Positions 9,173-17,398 of a DNA stretch of 54,173 bases are shown piece after piece. Under the pieces are notes generated by a model. That model searched no databases and was not told the DNA's origin. It saw nothing but the letters and a program-made list of their open reading frames with translations. Position 1 is the stretch's first letter, and each line of letters starts with the position of its first letter. The position numbers were made by a program, and so were the translations under genes. This DNA comes from Acidobacteriota bacterium (GTDB lineage: Bacteria > Actinomycetota > Actinomycetes > Actinomycetales > Microbacteriaceae). The stretch covers positions 9,791-63,963 of the forward strand of contig JABBOB010000009.1 in assembly GCA_019352055.1 (NCBI GenBank), read 5' to 3'.

Positions 9173-9457
9173 ATGTCCCTGAACATCGAGCAGCGGCACC
9201 GCACCGCTGCGGAGCTGCACGCGAACCTCGCCCTCGCGGGCGTGACGGAGGCGCACCTCCGCGCGGGCACCGACCTGGACGAGCGGGAGTTCCGGGAGGC
9301 GATGCACGCCTCCCCGCGGTCGCGGCCGGAGCACGTCTGGCTCCTCCGGGACCGCCTCGTCGTCCTGGTGCACGCGAACGGCAAGCAGCCGGTGCCGTTC
9401 ACCGTGCTCACGGAAGACATGCGCGCACCGGCATCCGTCCGCTTCCCGCTCCAGTAG
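9173..9457 (+). CDS. DUF2316 family protein
   Basis: 94 residues, one small domain. The pattern [35 protein letters not shown] ... [13 protein letters not shown] matches DUF2316 proteins, which look like helix-turn-helix-type small proteins of unknown role. The ATG at 9173 has a GGGAGGG ribosome site; upstream in-frame sequence overlaps the purL start and is not protein-like. It lies between the divergent purL and convergent purQ-purS operon, an arrangement that splits the FGAM synthase genes. Confidence 0.8.
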   Translation: MSLNIEQRHRTAAELHANLALAGVTEAHLRAGTDLDEREFREAMHASPRSRPEHVWLLRDRLVVLVHANGKQPVPFTVLTEDMRAPASVRFPLQ

Positions 9458-9459
9458 AA

Positions 9460-9482
9460 CGGGTCGGATTCAGCACGACCCG
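9460..9482. terminator. hairpin between convergent DUF2316 and purQ
   Basis: CGGGTCG / CGACCCG arms with a nine-base loop, two bases after the DUF2316 stop. Suits both directions; no U-tract. Confidence 0.5.
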
Positions 9483-9556
9483 CTTCCGGACCGATCCGGC
9501 GGCGGGGGGCCGCGCCCGGTTCCGGAGGACGACCGTCCGCGAGAGCGGAAGGTGGA

Positions 9557-10255
9557 TCAGGCGGCGAGCAACGCCGCCAGCGCGGAGCGGAACACCCGGA
9601 GGCCGTCGACGCCCGAACGCATCGCGTCGGCGGTGTCGGGGCCGAAGCCCGGTTCCGTCGCGTGCTCCGGGTGGGGCATCAGACCGACGACGTTCCCCCG
9701 GTCGTTCGCGATGCCCGCGATGTCGGCGACCGAACCGTTCGGGTTCACGCCCAGGTAGCGGAACACGACGCGGCCCTCCCCCTCGAGGCGCTCGACGGTG
9801 TCCGCGTCGGCGACGAAGCCGCCTTCGCCGTTCTTCAGCGGGACGACGATCTCCTCGCCGCCCGCGAACGCGTTCGTCCAGGCGGTCCCGGCCTGCTCGA
9901 CGCGGAGCCGCTGGTCGCGGCACACGAAGGCGCCGTGATCGTTGCGCACCAGGCCGCCGGGCAGCAGGTGCGCCTCGGTGAGCATCTGGAAGCCGTTGCA
10001 GATGCCGAGCACGGGAAGCCCGCGCCCCGCGGCCGCGACGACCTCCGTCATGATCGGCGAGCGGGCCGCGATCGCCCCGCACCGGAGGTAGTCGCCGTAG
10101 CTGAAGCCGCCCGGCAGCACGACCGCGTCGACGCCCTGCAGGTCGTGGTCGCCGTGCCAGACCCGCACGGGTTCCGCGCCCGAGAGCCGGATCGCCCGGC
10201 GGGCGTCGCCGTCGTCGAGCGAACCCGGGAAGGTGACGACGCCGATCCTGGTCAT
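9557..10255 (-). CDS. purQ: phosphoribosylformylglycinamidine synthase subunit PurQ (glutaminase)
   Basis: 232 residues, class I glutamine amidotransferase. It releases ammonia from glutamine for PurL. The nucleophile Cys86 is in [11 protein letters not shown], the catalytic His/Glu pair is in [11 protein letters not shown] near the C-terminus, and the oxyanion region [15 protein letters not shown] is at about 49-64. The ATG overlaps the purS stop (ATGA), so PurS and PurQ are translationally coupled, as expected for subunits of one complex. Confidence 0.97.
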   Translation of the reverse strand: MTRIGVVTFPGSLDDGDARRAIRLSGAEPVRVWHGDHDLQGVDAVVLPGGFSYGDYLRCGAIAARSPIMTEVVAAAGRGLPVLGICNGFQMLTEAHLLPGGLVRNDHGAFVCRDQRLRVEQAGTAWTNAFAGGEEIVVPLKNGEGGFVADADTVERLEGEGRVVFRYLGVNPNGSVADIAGIANDRGNVVGLMPHPEHATEPGFGPDTADAMRSGVDGLRVFRSALAALLAA

Positions 10256-10518
10256 GCCCGCGCCTCGAGGTCGGTGGCCTCCCGCACGCTCACCACGTCC
10301 TCGATCACGAGGTTGGCGAGGAGGGTCTCAGCGACCTGGCGCGCCTCAGCCAGCACGGCGTCGGTCACCGGACCGACGACGTGCAGCTCGAACCGCTTAC
10401 CGACGCGGACGCCGTCGAAGGCGGACGAGCCGAGCCGGTGCAGCGCACCCGCGACGGCCTTCCCCTGCGGGTCCAGCAGCTCGGCCTTGGGCATGACCTC
10501 GACGAGAACCATCGGCAC
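10252..10518 (-). CDS. purS: phosphoribosylformylglycinamidine synthase subunit PurS
   Basis: 88 residues, the small dimeric linker that brings PurL and PurQ together. The sequence [25 protein letters not shown] then [13 protein letters not shown] and the final [10 protein letters not shown] match PurS throughout. The start is GTG 10518, six bases after a TAGGCT -10; an ATG two codons downstream (10512) is possible. It overlaps purQ by four bases. Confidence 0.95.
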   Translation of the reverse strand: MPMVLVEVMPKAELLDPQGKAVAGALHRLGSSAFDGVRVGKRFELHVVGPVTDAVLAEARQVAETLLANLVIEDVVSVREATDLEARA

Positions 10519-10524
10519 CCGGCG

Positions 10525-10530
10525 AGCCTA
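10525..10530 (-). promoter_or_regulatory. -10 element of purS-purQ (leaderless type)
   Basis: TAGGCT on the minus strand, exactly six bases before GTG 10518; identical hexamer and spacing to purM. Confidence 0.45.
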
Positions 10531-10556
10531 CCGAGTCGGATCGCCGTCGGCCGCGC

Positions 10557-11414
10557 TCAGGACGTCTGCGCGAGCGCGGCCCGCACGGTGTTGCTCCACG
10601 GGTCGGCGAAGACGAGCTCGCGTCCGTCGTCCTGCACCGGGACCCCGGCGACGCGCAGGCGGTCACCGAGCGCACCCAGCGCGTCGGCGTCGGGCAGCCG
10701 CAGCACGACCTGGCCGAGTCCGAGCGCGGGCGTGCGCGGCCCCGCGCCGCGGCTCTGCCACGTGTTCATGCCGACGTGGTGGTGGTACCCGCCTGCGGAG
10801 ACGAACAGCGCCTGCTCGCCGAACCTCGCCGTGACGTCGAAGCCCAGCACGTCGACGTAGAAGCCGTGCGCGGTCGCGATGTCCCCGACCTTGAGGTGCA
10901 CGTGGCCGACCTCCGCGAGCCCCCGCGCGAGGGTGTCTGCGTGCAGGTGCTGCTGCAGGAACAGGTTCGGATCGAGCGGCAGGGTGTCCATGCGCACCGT
11001 CGCGCCGTCCCACTGCCACCCGGCCCGTGGCCGGTCCCAGTAGAGCTCGACCCCGTTGCCCTCCGGGTCGTCGAAGTAGAAGGCCTGCGAGACGATGTGG
11101 TCGCTCGATCCTGTGAAGGAGGCGGGGAAGCGCGAAGCGACCGAGGAGACGGCCGAAGCGAGCGCCGCCCTGGAGTCGAACAGGACGGCCGTGTGGAAGA
11201 GCCCCGCGGCCGTTCGCGGCGCATGCCGGAGGCCGGAGGCGTGCCGCAGCACGAGCGAGGCGACGGCTCCGCGCCCGACGGTGACCTCGCCCGGTGCCGA
11301 GTCGATGACGTCGAGCCCGACGCCCTCCGTGTAGTAGGCGGTCACGGCGTCGAGGTCGGCCACCTCGAGCGTCACGGCACCCATGGAGGTCGCAGCGGCG
11401 AGCGCATCGGTCAT
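10557..11414 (-). CDS. two-domain VOC family protein (catechol-2,3-dioxygenase-like)
   Basis: 285 residues with two vicinal-oxygen-chelate (glyoxalase-fold) modules, the CatE-like arrangement. Module 1 spans about 10-135 (VTLEVADLDAVTAYYTEGVGLDV, GLFHTAVLFDSRAAL, then VELYWDRP with a ligand Glu), module 2 about 170-285 (VGHVHLKVGDIATAHGFYVDVLGFDV, and GGYHHHVGMNTW). His residues in both modules could bind a metal. The substrate cannot be named. The ATG at 11414 fits a CATACT element six bases upstream. It follows the purC-purD unit on the same strand but a hairpin separates them. Confidence 0.85.
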   Translation of the reverse strand: MTDALAAATSMGAVTLEVADLDAVTAYYTEGVGLDVIDSAPGEVTVGRGAVASLVLRHASGLRHAPRTAAGLFHTAVLFDSRAALASAVSSVASRFPASFTGSSDHIVSQAFYFDDPEGNGVELYWDRPRAGWQWDGATVRMDTLPLDPNLFLQQHLHADTLARGLAEVGHVHLKVGDIATAHGFYVDVLGFDVTARFGEQALFVSAGGYHHHVGMNTWQSRGAGPRTPALGLGQVVLRLPDADALGALGDRLRVAGVPVQDDGRELVFADPWSNTVRAALAQTS

Positions 11415-11424
11415 GCAAGAAGTA

Positions 11425-11434
11425 TGACGCGTCA
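11425..11434. promoter_or_regulatory. palindrome upstream of VOC gene
   Basis: TGACGCGTCA, a perfect 10-bp palindrome directly upstream of the likely -10 of the VOC gene. It could be a binding site for a small regulator; there is no regulator gene beside it. Confidence 0.3.
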
Positions 11435-11444
11435 ACGACCTGGG

Positions 11445-11469
11445 GAGCGCCCGGGGCACGCGGGCGCTC
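11445..11469 (-). terminator. hairpin after purC
   Basis: GAGCGCCCG / CGGGCGCTC arms (9 bp) with a seven-base loop, eight bases downstream of the purC stop and before the VOC gene. Confidence 0.55.
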
Positions 11470-11476
11470 GACCGGG

Positions 11477-12325
11477 TCAGGAGGTGAGTCGCTCGACCAG
11501 CTCCCGGTAGCGAGCGGCGGTGCGGTGCACGATCTCGTCGGGCAGCTCGGGGGCGATGCCCGTGCCGTCCCAGTGCGCGGTGAGCCAGTCCCGGATGATC
11601 TGCTTGTCGAAGCTGACGCCCCGCCGGCCGTCGGCGTAGGCGGCCGCGTCCCAGTAGCGGCTCGAGTCGGGCGTGAGCACCTCGTCGGCGAGGGTCAGGA
11701 CGCCGTGCGCGTCGTCACCGAACTCGAGCTTCGTGTCCGCGAGCAGCACGCCCTTCTCGTCGGCGACGGCGGCGGCCGTTCGGAAGATCGCGAGGGAGGT
11801 GTCCCGGAGCGCCTCCGCCGTCGCGGCCCCGACCAAGTCGACGACGACCTCGAACGGGATGTTCTCGTCGTGCGCGCCGAGCTCGGCCTTGTACGCGGGT
11901 GTGAAGATCGGCTCCGGCAGACGGTCGCCGTCCTGCAGCCCCTCGGGCAGGGGCACACCGCTGATCGAACCGACCCTGCGGTACTCCGCGTAGCCGCTGC
12001 CCGTCACGACCGCGCGGACGACGCATTCCACCGGGTGCATGGACAGGCGGCGGACCAGCATCGACCGCTCCGCGATCTGGGCCGGCACCGGGATCGCGTC
12101 GTGGGCGAGGTGGTTCGGCACGGACGGCAGCTGCGCGAACCACCACCTGGTCAGTCCGGTGAGCAGCGCGGCCCGCCCCGGGATGGGGCGGGAGAGCACC
12201 TGGTCGAACGCGCTGACGCGGTCGTTCGCGACGAGCAGGAGGAGGTCGCCCCGACCTTCGGGCGCGTACAGATCCCGCACCTTCCCCGCGGTGACGAACT
12301 CGAACCCCGGCAGCTGCGTCCTCAT
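11477..12325 (-). CDS. purC: SAICAR synthetase (phosphoribosylaminoimidazole-succinocarboxamide synthase)
   Basis: 282 residues, the longer form of the enzyme. It joins CAIR and aspartate with ATP. Characteristic segments: GKVRDLYAP near the start (ATP-binding Lys), RVSAFDQVLSRPIPGRAALLTGLTRWWF (residues 38-65), VECVVRAVVTGSGYAEYR (93-110), ADTKLEFG (about 200) and FDKQIIRDWL near the C-terminus. Its ATG overlaps the purD stop (ATGA), so the two pur genes form a coupled unit. Confidence 0.97.
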   Translation of the reverse strand: MRTQLPGFEFVTAGKVRDLYAPEGRGDLLLLVANDRVSAFDQVLSRPIPGRAALLTGLTRWWFAQLPSVPNHLAHDAIPVPAQIAERSMLVRRLSMHPVECVVRAVVTGSGYAEYRRVGSISGVPLPEGLQDGDRLPEPIFTPAYKAELGAHDENIPFEVVVDLVGAATAEALRDTSLAIFRTAAAVADEKGVLLADTKLEFGDDAHGVLTLADEVLTPDSSRYWDAAAYADGRRGVSFDKQIIRDWLTAHWDGTGIAPELPDEIVHRTAARYRELVERLTS

Positions 12326-13587
12326 GCGATCCCCTCGGCGATGTCCGACCGGCGGTGCGCGCCGGGGAACCGGATCAGCCCGATCCCCTCGTAGGCGGCG
12401 GTGCGCGCCACCTCGACGTCGAGTCCGAGGCCGACGACGGTCAGCACCCGCCCGCCGGTCGTGACGATGTCGGTGCCGTCGACCGCGGTGGCCGCGTGGT
12501 CGACGTGCACGCCGTCGAGGGCGTCCGCGGCGTCGAGCCCGGCGATCGCCGCGCCCAGCTCGGGCGTGCCCGGGTAGCCCGCGCTCGCCATGACGACGCC
12601 GACGGCCGCCTCGGCGACGAACGTCGGCGCCGGGACGTCGGCCAGCGAGCCGATCGCCGCGCCGCGGAGGAGGGCGGAGAGGGGGGAAGCGAGGCGCGGC
12701 AGCACGACCTGGGTCTCCGGATCGCCGAACCGGGCGTTGAACTCGATGACCTTCACGGACGCGCCGTCCACGACGAGCCCGCAGTAGAGCAGGCCCTGGA
12801 ACGGGATGCCCTCGGCGGCGAGGCGCGCGATGACCGGCTCGGCGACCGTCGTGCGGATCTGGTCGACGAACGCCTCCTGGCTGCCGAACGCCTCCGCGAG
12901 CCACGGCAGGGGGGAGTAGGCGCCCATACCGCCCGTGTTCGGACCGGCGTCGCCGTCCTCGAGCCGCTTGAAGTCCTGCGCGGGGCTGAGGGGGAGGGCG
13001 ATCGTGCCGTCGCTGATGAAGAAGAGGGACACCTCCCGGCCGCGGAGGAACTCCTCGAGCAGCACCGGCCCCGCCTCGAGCCAGCGGAGGGCATGCGCAC
13101 GCGCGGCGGCACGGTCCTCCGTCACCAGGACGCCCTTGCCCGCGGCGAGCCCGTCCGCCTTCACGACGTAGGGCGAACCGGTGGTGTCGAGCGCGGCGTC
13201 GAGCGCGTCCGCGGTCAGCACGTCGACGGCCCGTCCGGTCGGTACACCCGCGGCCGCCATGATCCGTTTCGCGAACGCCTTGCTGCCCTCGAGCGCAGCG
13301 GCGTCGCGGCTCGGGCCGAACACCGGGATGCCCCGCTCCCGCAGCGCGTCCGCGACGCCGGCGACGAGGGGCGCCTCCGGCCCGATCACGACGAGCTCGG
13401 CACCGAGCCGGCCCGCCAGCTCGACGACCGCTTCGGGATCGGTCGCGGTGACCGGCTCGACCCGCGCGAGCGAGGCGATGCCGGCGTTGCCGGGGGCGAC
13501 GACGAGGTCGTGGTGGGTGCTCTCGGACGCCAGCGCCCTCGCGATCGCGTGCTCGCGGGCACCGGAGCCGACGATGAGGATCCGCAC
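12322..13587 (-). CDS. purD: phosphoribosylamine-glycine ligase (GAR synthetase)
   Basis: 421 residues, ATP-grasp enzyme making GAR from phosphoribosylamine, glycine and ATP. Visible: MRILIVGSGAREHAIARAL at the N-terminus, IGPEAPLVAGVADALR (about 73-88), VVKADGLAAGKGVLV (140-154, ATP-grasp), EEFLRGREVSLFFISDG, NTGGMGAYSPLPW, and VIEFNARFGDPETQVVLPRL (C-terminal metal/nucleotide site). Start GTG 13587 is six bases after TAGATT. It is the first gene of the purD-purC unit and is divergent from a sterol-carrier-like gene. Confidence 0.98.
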   Translation of the reverse strand: MRILIVGSGAREHAIARALASESTHHDLVVAPGNAGIASLARVEPVTATDPEAVVELAGRLGAELVVIGPEAPLVAGVADALRERGIPVFGPSRDAAALEGSKAFAKRIMAAAGVPTGRAVDVLTADALDAALDTTGSPYVVKADGLAAGKGVLVTEDRAAARAHALRWLEAGPVLLEEFLRGREVSLFFISDGTIALPLSPAQDFKRLEDGDAGPNTGGMGAYSPLPWLAEAFGSQEAFVDQIRTTVAEPVIARLAAEGIPFQGLLYCGLVVDGASVKVIEFNARFGDPETQVVLPRLASPLSALLRGAAIGSLADVPAPTFVAEAAVGVVMASAGYPGTPELGAAIAGLDAADALDGVHVDHAATAVDGTDIVTTGGRVLTVVGLGLDVEVARTAAYEGIGLIRFPGAHRRSDIAEGIA

Positions 13588-13593
13588 CGCGCC

Positions 13594-13599
13594 AATCTA
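13594..13599 (-). promoter_or_regulatory. -10 element of purD (leaderless type)
   Basis: TAGATT on the minus strand, exactly six bases before GTG 13587. Confidence 0.45.
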
Positions 13600-13613
13600 T
13601 CCGCGCGGCCGCG

Positions 13614-13619
13614 TACCGT
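13614..13619 (+). promoter_or_regulatory. -10 element of sterol-carrier-like gene
   Basis: TACCGT, eight bases before GTG 13628; the two divergent -10 elements are 14 bases apart. Confidence 0.35.
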
Positions 13620-13627
13620 TCTCGTCT

Positions 13628-13999
13628 GTGGCGAGAGCACGGATCCCGGACGGCGAGGGCGACCAGGCGGTCGCGGCCGCCGTGTCCGGCGACGCCGACC
13701 GCGCGGTGACCGCGAAAGCCGTCCGATACCTCCTGCAGCTGCTCGCCGAGCGCTACCCCGGCGGAGCGGTCGAGGTGCGGGTGCCGCCCTTCGGTGCCGT
13801 GCAGTGCATCGAGGGTCTGAAGCACACCCGCGGTACGCCGCCGAACGTCGTCGAGATGACCCCGGCGATCTGGCTGCACCTCGCGACAGGTGGCCGCGGC
13901 TGGTCGGACGCGGTCTCATCGGGAGCGGTGCAGGCGTCGGGATCCCGCGCCGACCTCTCGGGGCGGCTCCCCGTCTGGCGACCGAAGGTGGCACGATGA
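13628..13999 (+). CDS. sterol carrier family protein (bacterial SCP-like)
   Basis: 123 residues, a single small domain. The central part VRYLLQLLAERYPGGAVEVRVPPFGAVQCIEGLKHTRGTPPNVVEMTPAIWLHLATG matches proteins annotated as sterol carrier family / bacterial SCP ortholog, commonly found next to purD in Microbacteriaceae. Function is unknown: lipid binding is implied by the fold only. The GTG start at 13628 follows a TACCGT element. Its stop overlaps the next gene (ATGA), so the two are coupled. Confidence 0.75.
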   Translation: MARARIPDGEGDQAVAAAVSGDADRAVTAKAVRYLLQLLAERYPGGAVEVRVPPFGAVQCIEGLKHTRGTPPNVVEMTPAIWLHLATGGRGWSDAVSSGAVQASGSRADLSGRLPVWRPKVAR

Positions 14000-14343
14000 G
14001 CGAGCCTCAGCGCCGGCAGGTCCGCGTGCGCCGCAGCCCGAAGATCGCTGTCTTCCTCCTCGTGGGCGCGGTCGTCGGTGCGCTGGCCGCGGTCGTCGCG
14101 GTGAACGTGACGCCCGCCGACGCGACGATCCCCCAGCCGCAGGCGATCGGGTTCCTCATCCTGCTGCTCGCTCCGGCGGGCGCCGTCGTCGCGGGCGCGA
14201 TCGCCCTGCTGATCGATCGCGGCGCCGAGCGGCGCTCGAAGGTCGTCGAGGCGGAGCGCAGCACCAGGGCGGTCCCGGTCGTCGTCGACGAGACCGCGGA
14301 GGTCGCCGAGCCGGGCGAGGCCGAGGTGGATCCCCGCCGCTGA
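13996..14343 (+). CDS. small two-TM membrane protein
   Basis: 115 residues. A basic N-terminus (QRRQVRVRRSPK), two hydrophobic helices (about 18-36 and 50-70) separated by a short loop, then an acidic cytoplasmic tail ending EVAEPGEAEVDPRR. Proteins of this shape are widespread in actinobacteria and have no assigned function. The ATG overlaps the sterol-carrier-like stop. Both termini are probably cytoplasmic by the positive-inside rule. Confidence 0.8.
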   Translation: MSEPQRRQVRVRRSPKIAVFLLVGAVVGALAAVVAVNVTPADATIPQPQAIGFLILLLAPAGAVVAGAIALLIDRGAERRSKVVEAERSTRAVPVVVDETAEVAEPGEAEVDPRR

Positions 14344-14348
14344 CACCT

Positions 14349-14405
14349 CCGCGTCGCGGGTCGACCCGCCCGCTCATCTCGGCAGCGGCAGGAGTCGCGA
14401 CGCGG
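14349..14405. terminator. long-loop inverted repeat between convergent genes
   Basis: CCGCGTCGCG (14349-14358) and CGCGACGCGG (14396-14405), 10-bp perfect arms with a 37-base loop that itself contains the palindrome GCGGGTCGACCCGC. It fills the gap between the small membrane protein and the convergent hydrolase. Confidence 0.4.
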
Positions 14406-14411
14406 ACCGGG

Positions 14412-15206
14412 TCACCCTCTCGCGGCGGGCGACTCGATGAAGGCGAGCGCGCGGGTGCGGAACGATCCGGCGGTGGGTGCGTTGAAGTGGTTGCGGCCGG
14501 GGATCGTGAAGAACTCGCCGAGGGGAGCGGCTGCGGCGAGACGCTCCGATGCGGCCAGGATCGGGTCCTCGCTGCCGGCGGCGAAGAGCACCGGCTGCTG
14601 CGGCGGGTCGGCGGGATCCGGCTGCTCGCCGCCGCGCATCCCCTGCACGAGGGCGACGAGCGCCCCGAGATCGTTGCCCGGGATCGCCTCCGCCATCGTG
14701 AGGTACGCCTGGGTGAGGCGGTCGGTGACCGGCGTGCCGGTCGCGATGAACGCCTTCGCCTCGTCGACGCGGAACCGGGTCAGCGGGTCGCCGTCGGGGA
14801 TGCCGCCGAGCACGGCCCGCGTGATGGCGGCGGTGCCCTCGACCGCGGCGTGCCAACCGACCCGGGCGCCGAGCGAGTAGCCGACGTAGACGGCCTCGTC
14901 GACGAGGTAGGTGTCGAGCACCGTCTGCACGTCCTCGACCAGCAGTCCCATCGAGTAGGCGGACGGGTCGTGCGGCTTCCCACTGTTCCCGTGCCCGCGT
15001 TGATCGAGGGCGAGCACCCGATGGCCGGCGCGGTTCAGCTCGCGCACCCACCCCGTCGCGATCCAGTTCGCGTAGGCCGAAGACGCGAAGCCGTGCACCG
15101 CGAGCACGACCGGCCACTCCGGATCGCCCAGGTCGTAGGTCGCGAGCGGCACGCCGTCCGACGTCATGACGCGCTTGGGCTCGGCGGCGGGCGGCAGCAG
15201 GCTCAC
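14412..15206 (-). CDS. alpha/beta hydrolase
   Basis: 264 residues, one alpha/beta-hydrolase domain. The nucleophile elbow is GYSLG with Ser111; the oxyanion loop VHGFASS is at 38-44; DQRGHGNSGKP follows strand 4; the acid is in GSEDPIL and the His in PGRNHFN near the C-terminus. No signal peptide. The start is GTG 15206 with a GGAAGGA ribosome site. Substrate cannot be named; sequence style suggests an esterase/epoxide-hydrolase-like small-molecule enzyme. It lies just downstream of the cation transporter on the same strand (29 bases). Confidence 0.88.
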   Translation of the reverse strand: MSLLPPAAEPKRVMTSDGVPLATYDLGDPEWPVVLAVHGFASSAYANWIATGWVRELNRAGHRVLALDQRGHGNSGKPHDPSAYSMGLLVEDVQTVLDTYLVDEAVYVGYSLGARVGWHAAVEGTAAITRAVLGGIPDGDPLTRFRVDEAKAFIATGTPVTDRLTQAYLTMAEAIPGNDLGALVALVQGMRGGEQPDPADPPQQPVLFAAGSEDPILAASERLAAAAPLGEFFTIPGRNHFNAPTAGSFRTRALAFIESPAARG

Positions 15207-15235
15207 GTCGGCCGATCCTTCCGCATCGGGTGCGG

Positions 15236-16150
15236 TCAGGCGTGGGTGCCGGCCTCGTGAGCGGTGTGGGCCGGCGGTTCGAGCTGGAACGTGGAGTGGG
15301 TCAGCGACACGGCGAAGTGCTCGGCGACGCAGTGCTGCAGCGCGTCGAGCACCCCGGGTGCCGACCCGTTGCGGAAGCAGGCCGGCTCGACCACGACGTG
15401 CGCGGAGAGCACGGGAAGGGAGGAGGAGACGCGGGTCGCGTGCAGGTCGTGGACGGCGAGGACGTGCTCCTGCCGCAGCAGGTGACTGCGGACCTCCTCG
15501 AGGTCGAGCCCGCGTGGCACGGACTCGAGCAGCACGTCGACGGCGTCGCGGAGCAGGAGGAGGGTGCGGGGGACGATGAGCGCGCCGACCAGCAGCGCGG
15601 CGACACCGTCCGCGCGCGTCCAGCCCGTGACGGCGATCACGAGCCCGGCGAGCAGCACGCCGATCGATCCGAGCGCGTCGTTCAGCACCTCGAGCAGCGC
15701 GGCGCGGCTGTTGAGGTCCTCGCCGCCACCGCGGCGCAGGACGCCGAGGGCGACGAGGTTGCCCGCGAGGCCGACGGCGCCGAACACCAGCAGCGCCGGT
15801 CCGGGCACGTCGGTGGGCTCGGCGAAGCGCTTGATGGCCTCGATGACGACGAAGACGCCGACACCGAGCAGCACGGCCGCCTGCGCGGTCGCGCCGAGCA
15901 CCTCCGCGCGGGCCCAGCCGTAGGTGCGACGAGCGGTGGCGGACCGGCCTGCGAGGCGGGCCGCGACGAGCGCGAGCGCGAGCCCGAGCACGTCCGTGAG
16001 CACGTGGCCCGCGTCCACGAGGAGGGCGAGGCTGCCGGTCAGGAGTACGCCGACGATCTCCACGACGAGCACGGTCGCGGTGATCCCGAGCACGGTCGCG
16101 AGCGCGCGCGCCGGGGCGGAGCCCCCGTGCTCGTGCCCGTGCTCATGCAT
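15236..16150 (-). CDS. cation diffusion facilitator (CzcD/ZitB-like metal exporter)
   Basis: 304 residues. Six hydrophobic segments between about 15 and 205, then a C-terminal cytoplasmic domain. The N-terminus is His-rich (MHEHGHEHGG). Metal site residues are visible in the second membrane helix (DAGHVLTDVLGLAL, HxxxD) and the fifth (EVLNDALGS, Asn-Asp pair). It likely exports Zn2+/Cd2+/Co2+ in exchange for protons. The ATG at 16150 is preferred over one 15 bases upstream because AATACT ends six bases before it (leaderless pattern). Confidence 0.93.
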   Translation of the reverse strand: MHEHGHEHGGSAPARALATVLGITATVLVVEIVGVLLTGSLALLVDAGHVLTDVLGLALALVAARLAGRSATARRTYGWARAEVLGATAQAAVLLGVGVFVVIEAIKRFAEPTDVPGPALLVFGAVGLAGNLVALGVLRRGGGEDLNSRAALLEVLNDALGSIGVLLAGLVIAVTGWTRADGVAALLVGALIVPRTLLLLRDAVDVLLESVPRGLDLEEVRSHLLRQEHVLAVHDLHATRVSSSLPVLSAHVVVEPACFRNGSAPGVLDALQHCVAEHFAVSLTHSTFQLEPPAHTAHEAGTHA

Positions 16151-16156
16151 CAGGCA

Positions 16157-16162
16157 AGTATT
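16157..16162 (-). promoter_or_regulatory. -10 element of CDF transporter (leaderless type)
   Basis: AATACT on the minus strand, exactly six bases before the ATG at 16150. Confidence 0.4.
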
Positions 16163-16183
16163 CATCGGTGCGGCGCCGAACGG

Positions 16184-16203
16184 GGGCGGTGTCGAAGCCG
16201 CCC
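16184..16203 (-). terminator. hairpin after the cox operon
   Basis: GGGCGG / CCGCCC arms with an eight-base loop, 40 bases after the stop of the last cox-operon gene and upstream of the CDF gene. Short stem, no U-tract. Confidence 0.4.
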
Positions 16204-16243
16204 GGTGCGTCCTCTGCTCGACCGGTCGGCTCCGCACGCCCGC

Positions 16244-17398
16244 TCAGCGCACGAGGGGCGGCACCTCGGTCGGCAGCTGCGCCGTGCGATGGATCGGGCC
16301 CTGCTCGGCCGAGAGCTGCGCCCCGGTGCCGCCCCAGCGCAGCCCGATGAACTGCGCCGCGATCGACACGGCCGTCTCCTGCGGTGTCCGGGCACCGAGA
16401 TCGAGCCCGATCGGGCTGTGGACGACGTCGATCTCGTCCCTGGTGAGCCCTGCTCTCGCCAGCCGGGTCACCCGGTCCGCATGGGTCGTCCGCGAGCCCA
16501 TCGCGCCGATGTAGGCGACGTGCGGTCCGCGCAGCGCGACCAGCAGGAGCGGCACGTCGAACTTCGGATCGTGGGTCAGGACGCACAGCACGGAGCGCTC
16601 GTCGATCAGGCCGGCCTCGATCTGCTCCGCGAGGTACCGGTCCGGCCGCTTGACGACGAGCTCGTCCACGTCGGGGAAGCGAGCGGGCGTGGCGAACACC
16701 GGTCGCGCATCGCAGACCGTGACGCGGTAGCCGAGGAAGCGGCCGAGCTCGGCGAGCGCGGCCGCGAAGTCGATCGCCCCGAACACCAGCAGTCGAGGGG
16801 CGGGCGCGAAGCTGTTGACGAAGACCCGCATCCCGTCGTCCATGCGCTCGCCCTCGGGCCCGAGGCTCAGCGTCGCGGTGATCCCCGACGCCAGCAGCCC
16901 GCGCGCGTCGTCGGTGACCCGCTGGTCGGCCTCCGGGCTCCCGAGCGTCCCCTCGCTGGTGTCGGGTCGGATGACGAGCCGGGCCCCGACCCGGTGCGGG
17001 TCGACGTGCTCGATGATCGTCGCCACCGCGACGGGGCGGCCGTCCTCGACGTCGGCCGCGATGCCGGCGAGCTGTGGGAACGTCGCTCGTGAGACCGCCT
17101 CGACGAAGACGTCGAGCACGCCGCCGCAGGTGAGGCCGACCGCGAACGCGTCGTCGTCCGCGATCCCGTACCGCTCGAGCTGCGGTGGCGCGCCTCCGAT
17201 CGCCTCGGTCGCCAGCTCGTAGACCGCGCCCTCGACGCAGCCTCCCGAGACCGACCCGGCCGCCGCGCCGTCGGGCGTCACCAGCATCGCCGCCCCCGGC
17301 TCCCGGGGCGCCGACGTGAAGGTGCGCACCACGGTGACGAGTCCGGCCGTCTGGTCGGATCGCCACGCGTCCATCAGCGCGCCGAGCACATCACGCAT
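16244..17398 (-). CDS. XdhC/CoxI-family molybdoenzyme maturation protein
   Basis: 384 residues, full XdhC architecture. N-terminal XdhC domain (residues 15-80, TVVRTFTSAPREPGAAMLVTPDGAAAGSVSGGCVEGAVYE, with the conserved SGGCVE) and a C-terminal Rossmann domain (about 205-350, LLVFGAIDFAAALAELGRFLGYRVTVCDARPVFATPARFP, and YIGAMGSR). The family inserts sulfurated molybdenum cofactor into xanthine-dehydrogenase-type enzymes. It is the last gene of the operon and overlaps coxG by eight bases. A second XdhC-like gene lies earlier in the same operon (20778-21728); the two differ in their C-terminal domains. Confidence 0.92.
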   Translation of the reverse strand: MRDVLGALMDAWRSDQTAGLVTVVRTFTSAPREPGAAMLVTPDGAAAGSVSGGCVEGAVYELATEAIGGAPPQLERYGIADDDAFAVGLTCGGVLDVFVEAVSRATFPQLAGIAADVEDGRPVAVATIIEHVDPHRVGARLVIRPDTSEGTLGSPEADQRVTDDARGLLASGITATLSLGPEGERMDDGMRVFVNSFAPAPRLLVFGAIDFAAALAELGRFLGYRVTVCDARPVFATPARFPDVDELVVKRPDRYLAEQIEAGLIDERSVLCVLTHDPKFDVPLLLVALRGPHVAYIGAMGSRTTHADRVTRLARAGLTRDEIDVVHSPIGLDLGARTPQETAVSIAAQFIGLRWGGTGAQLSAEQGPIHRTAQLPTEVPPLVR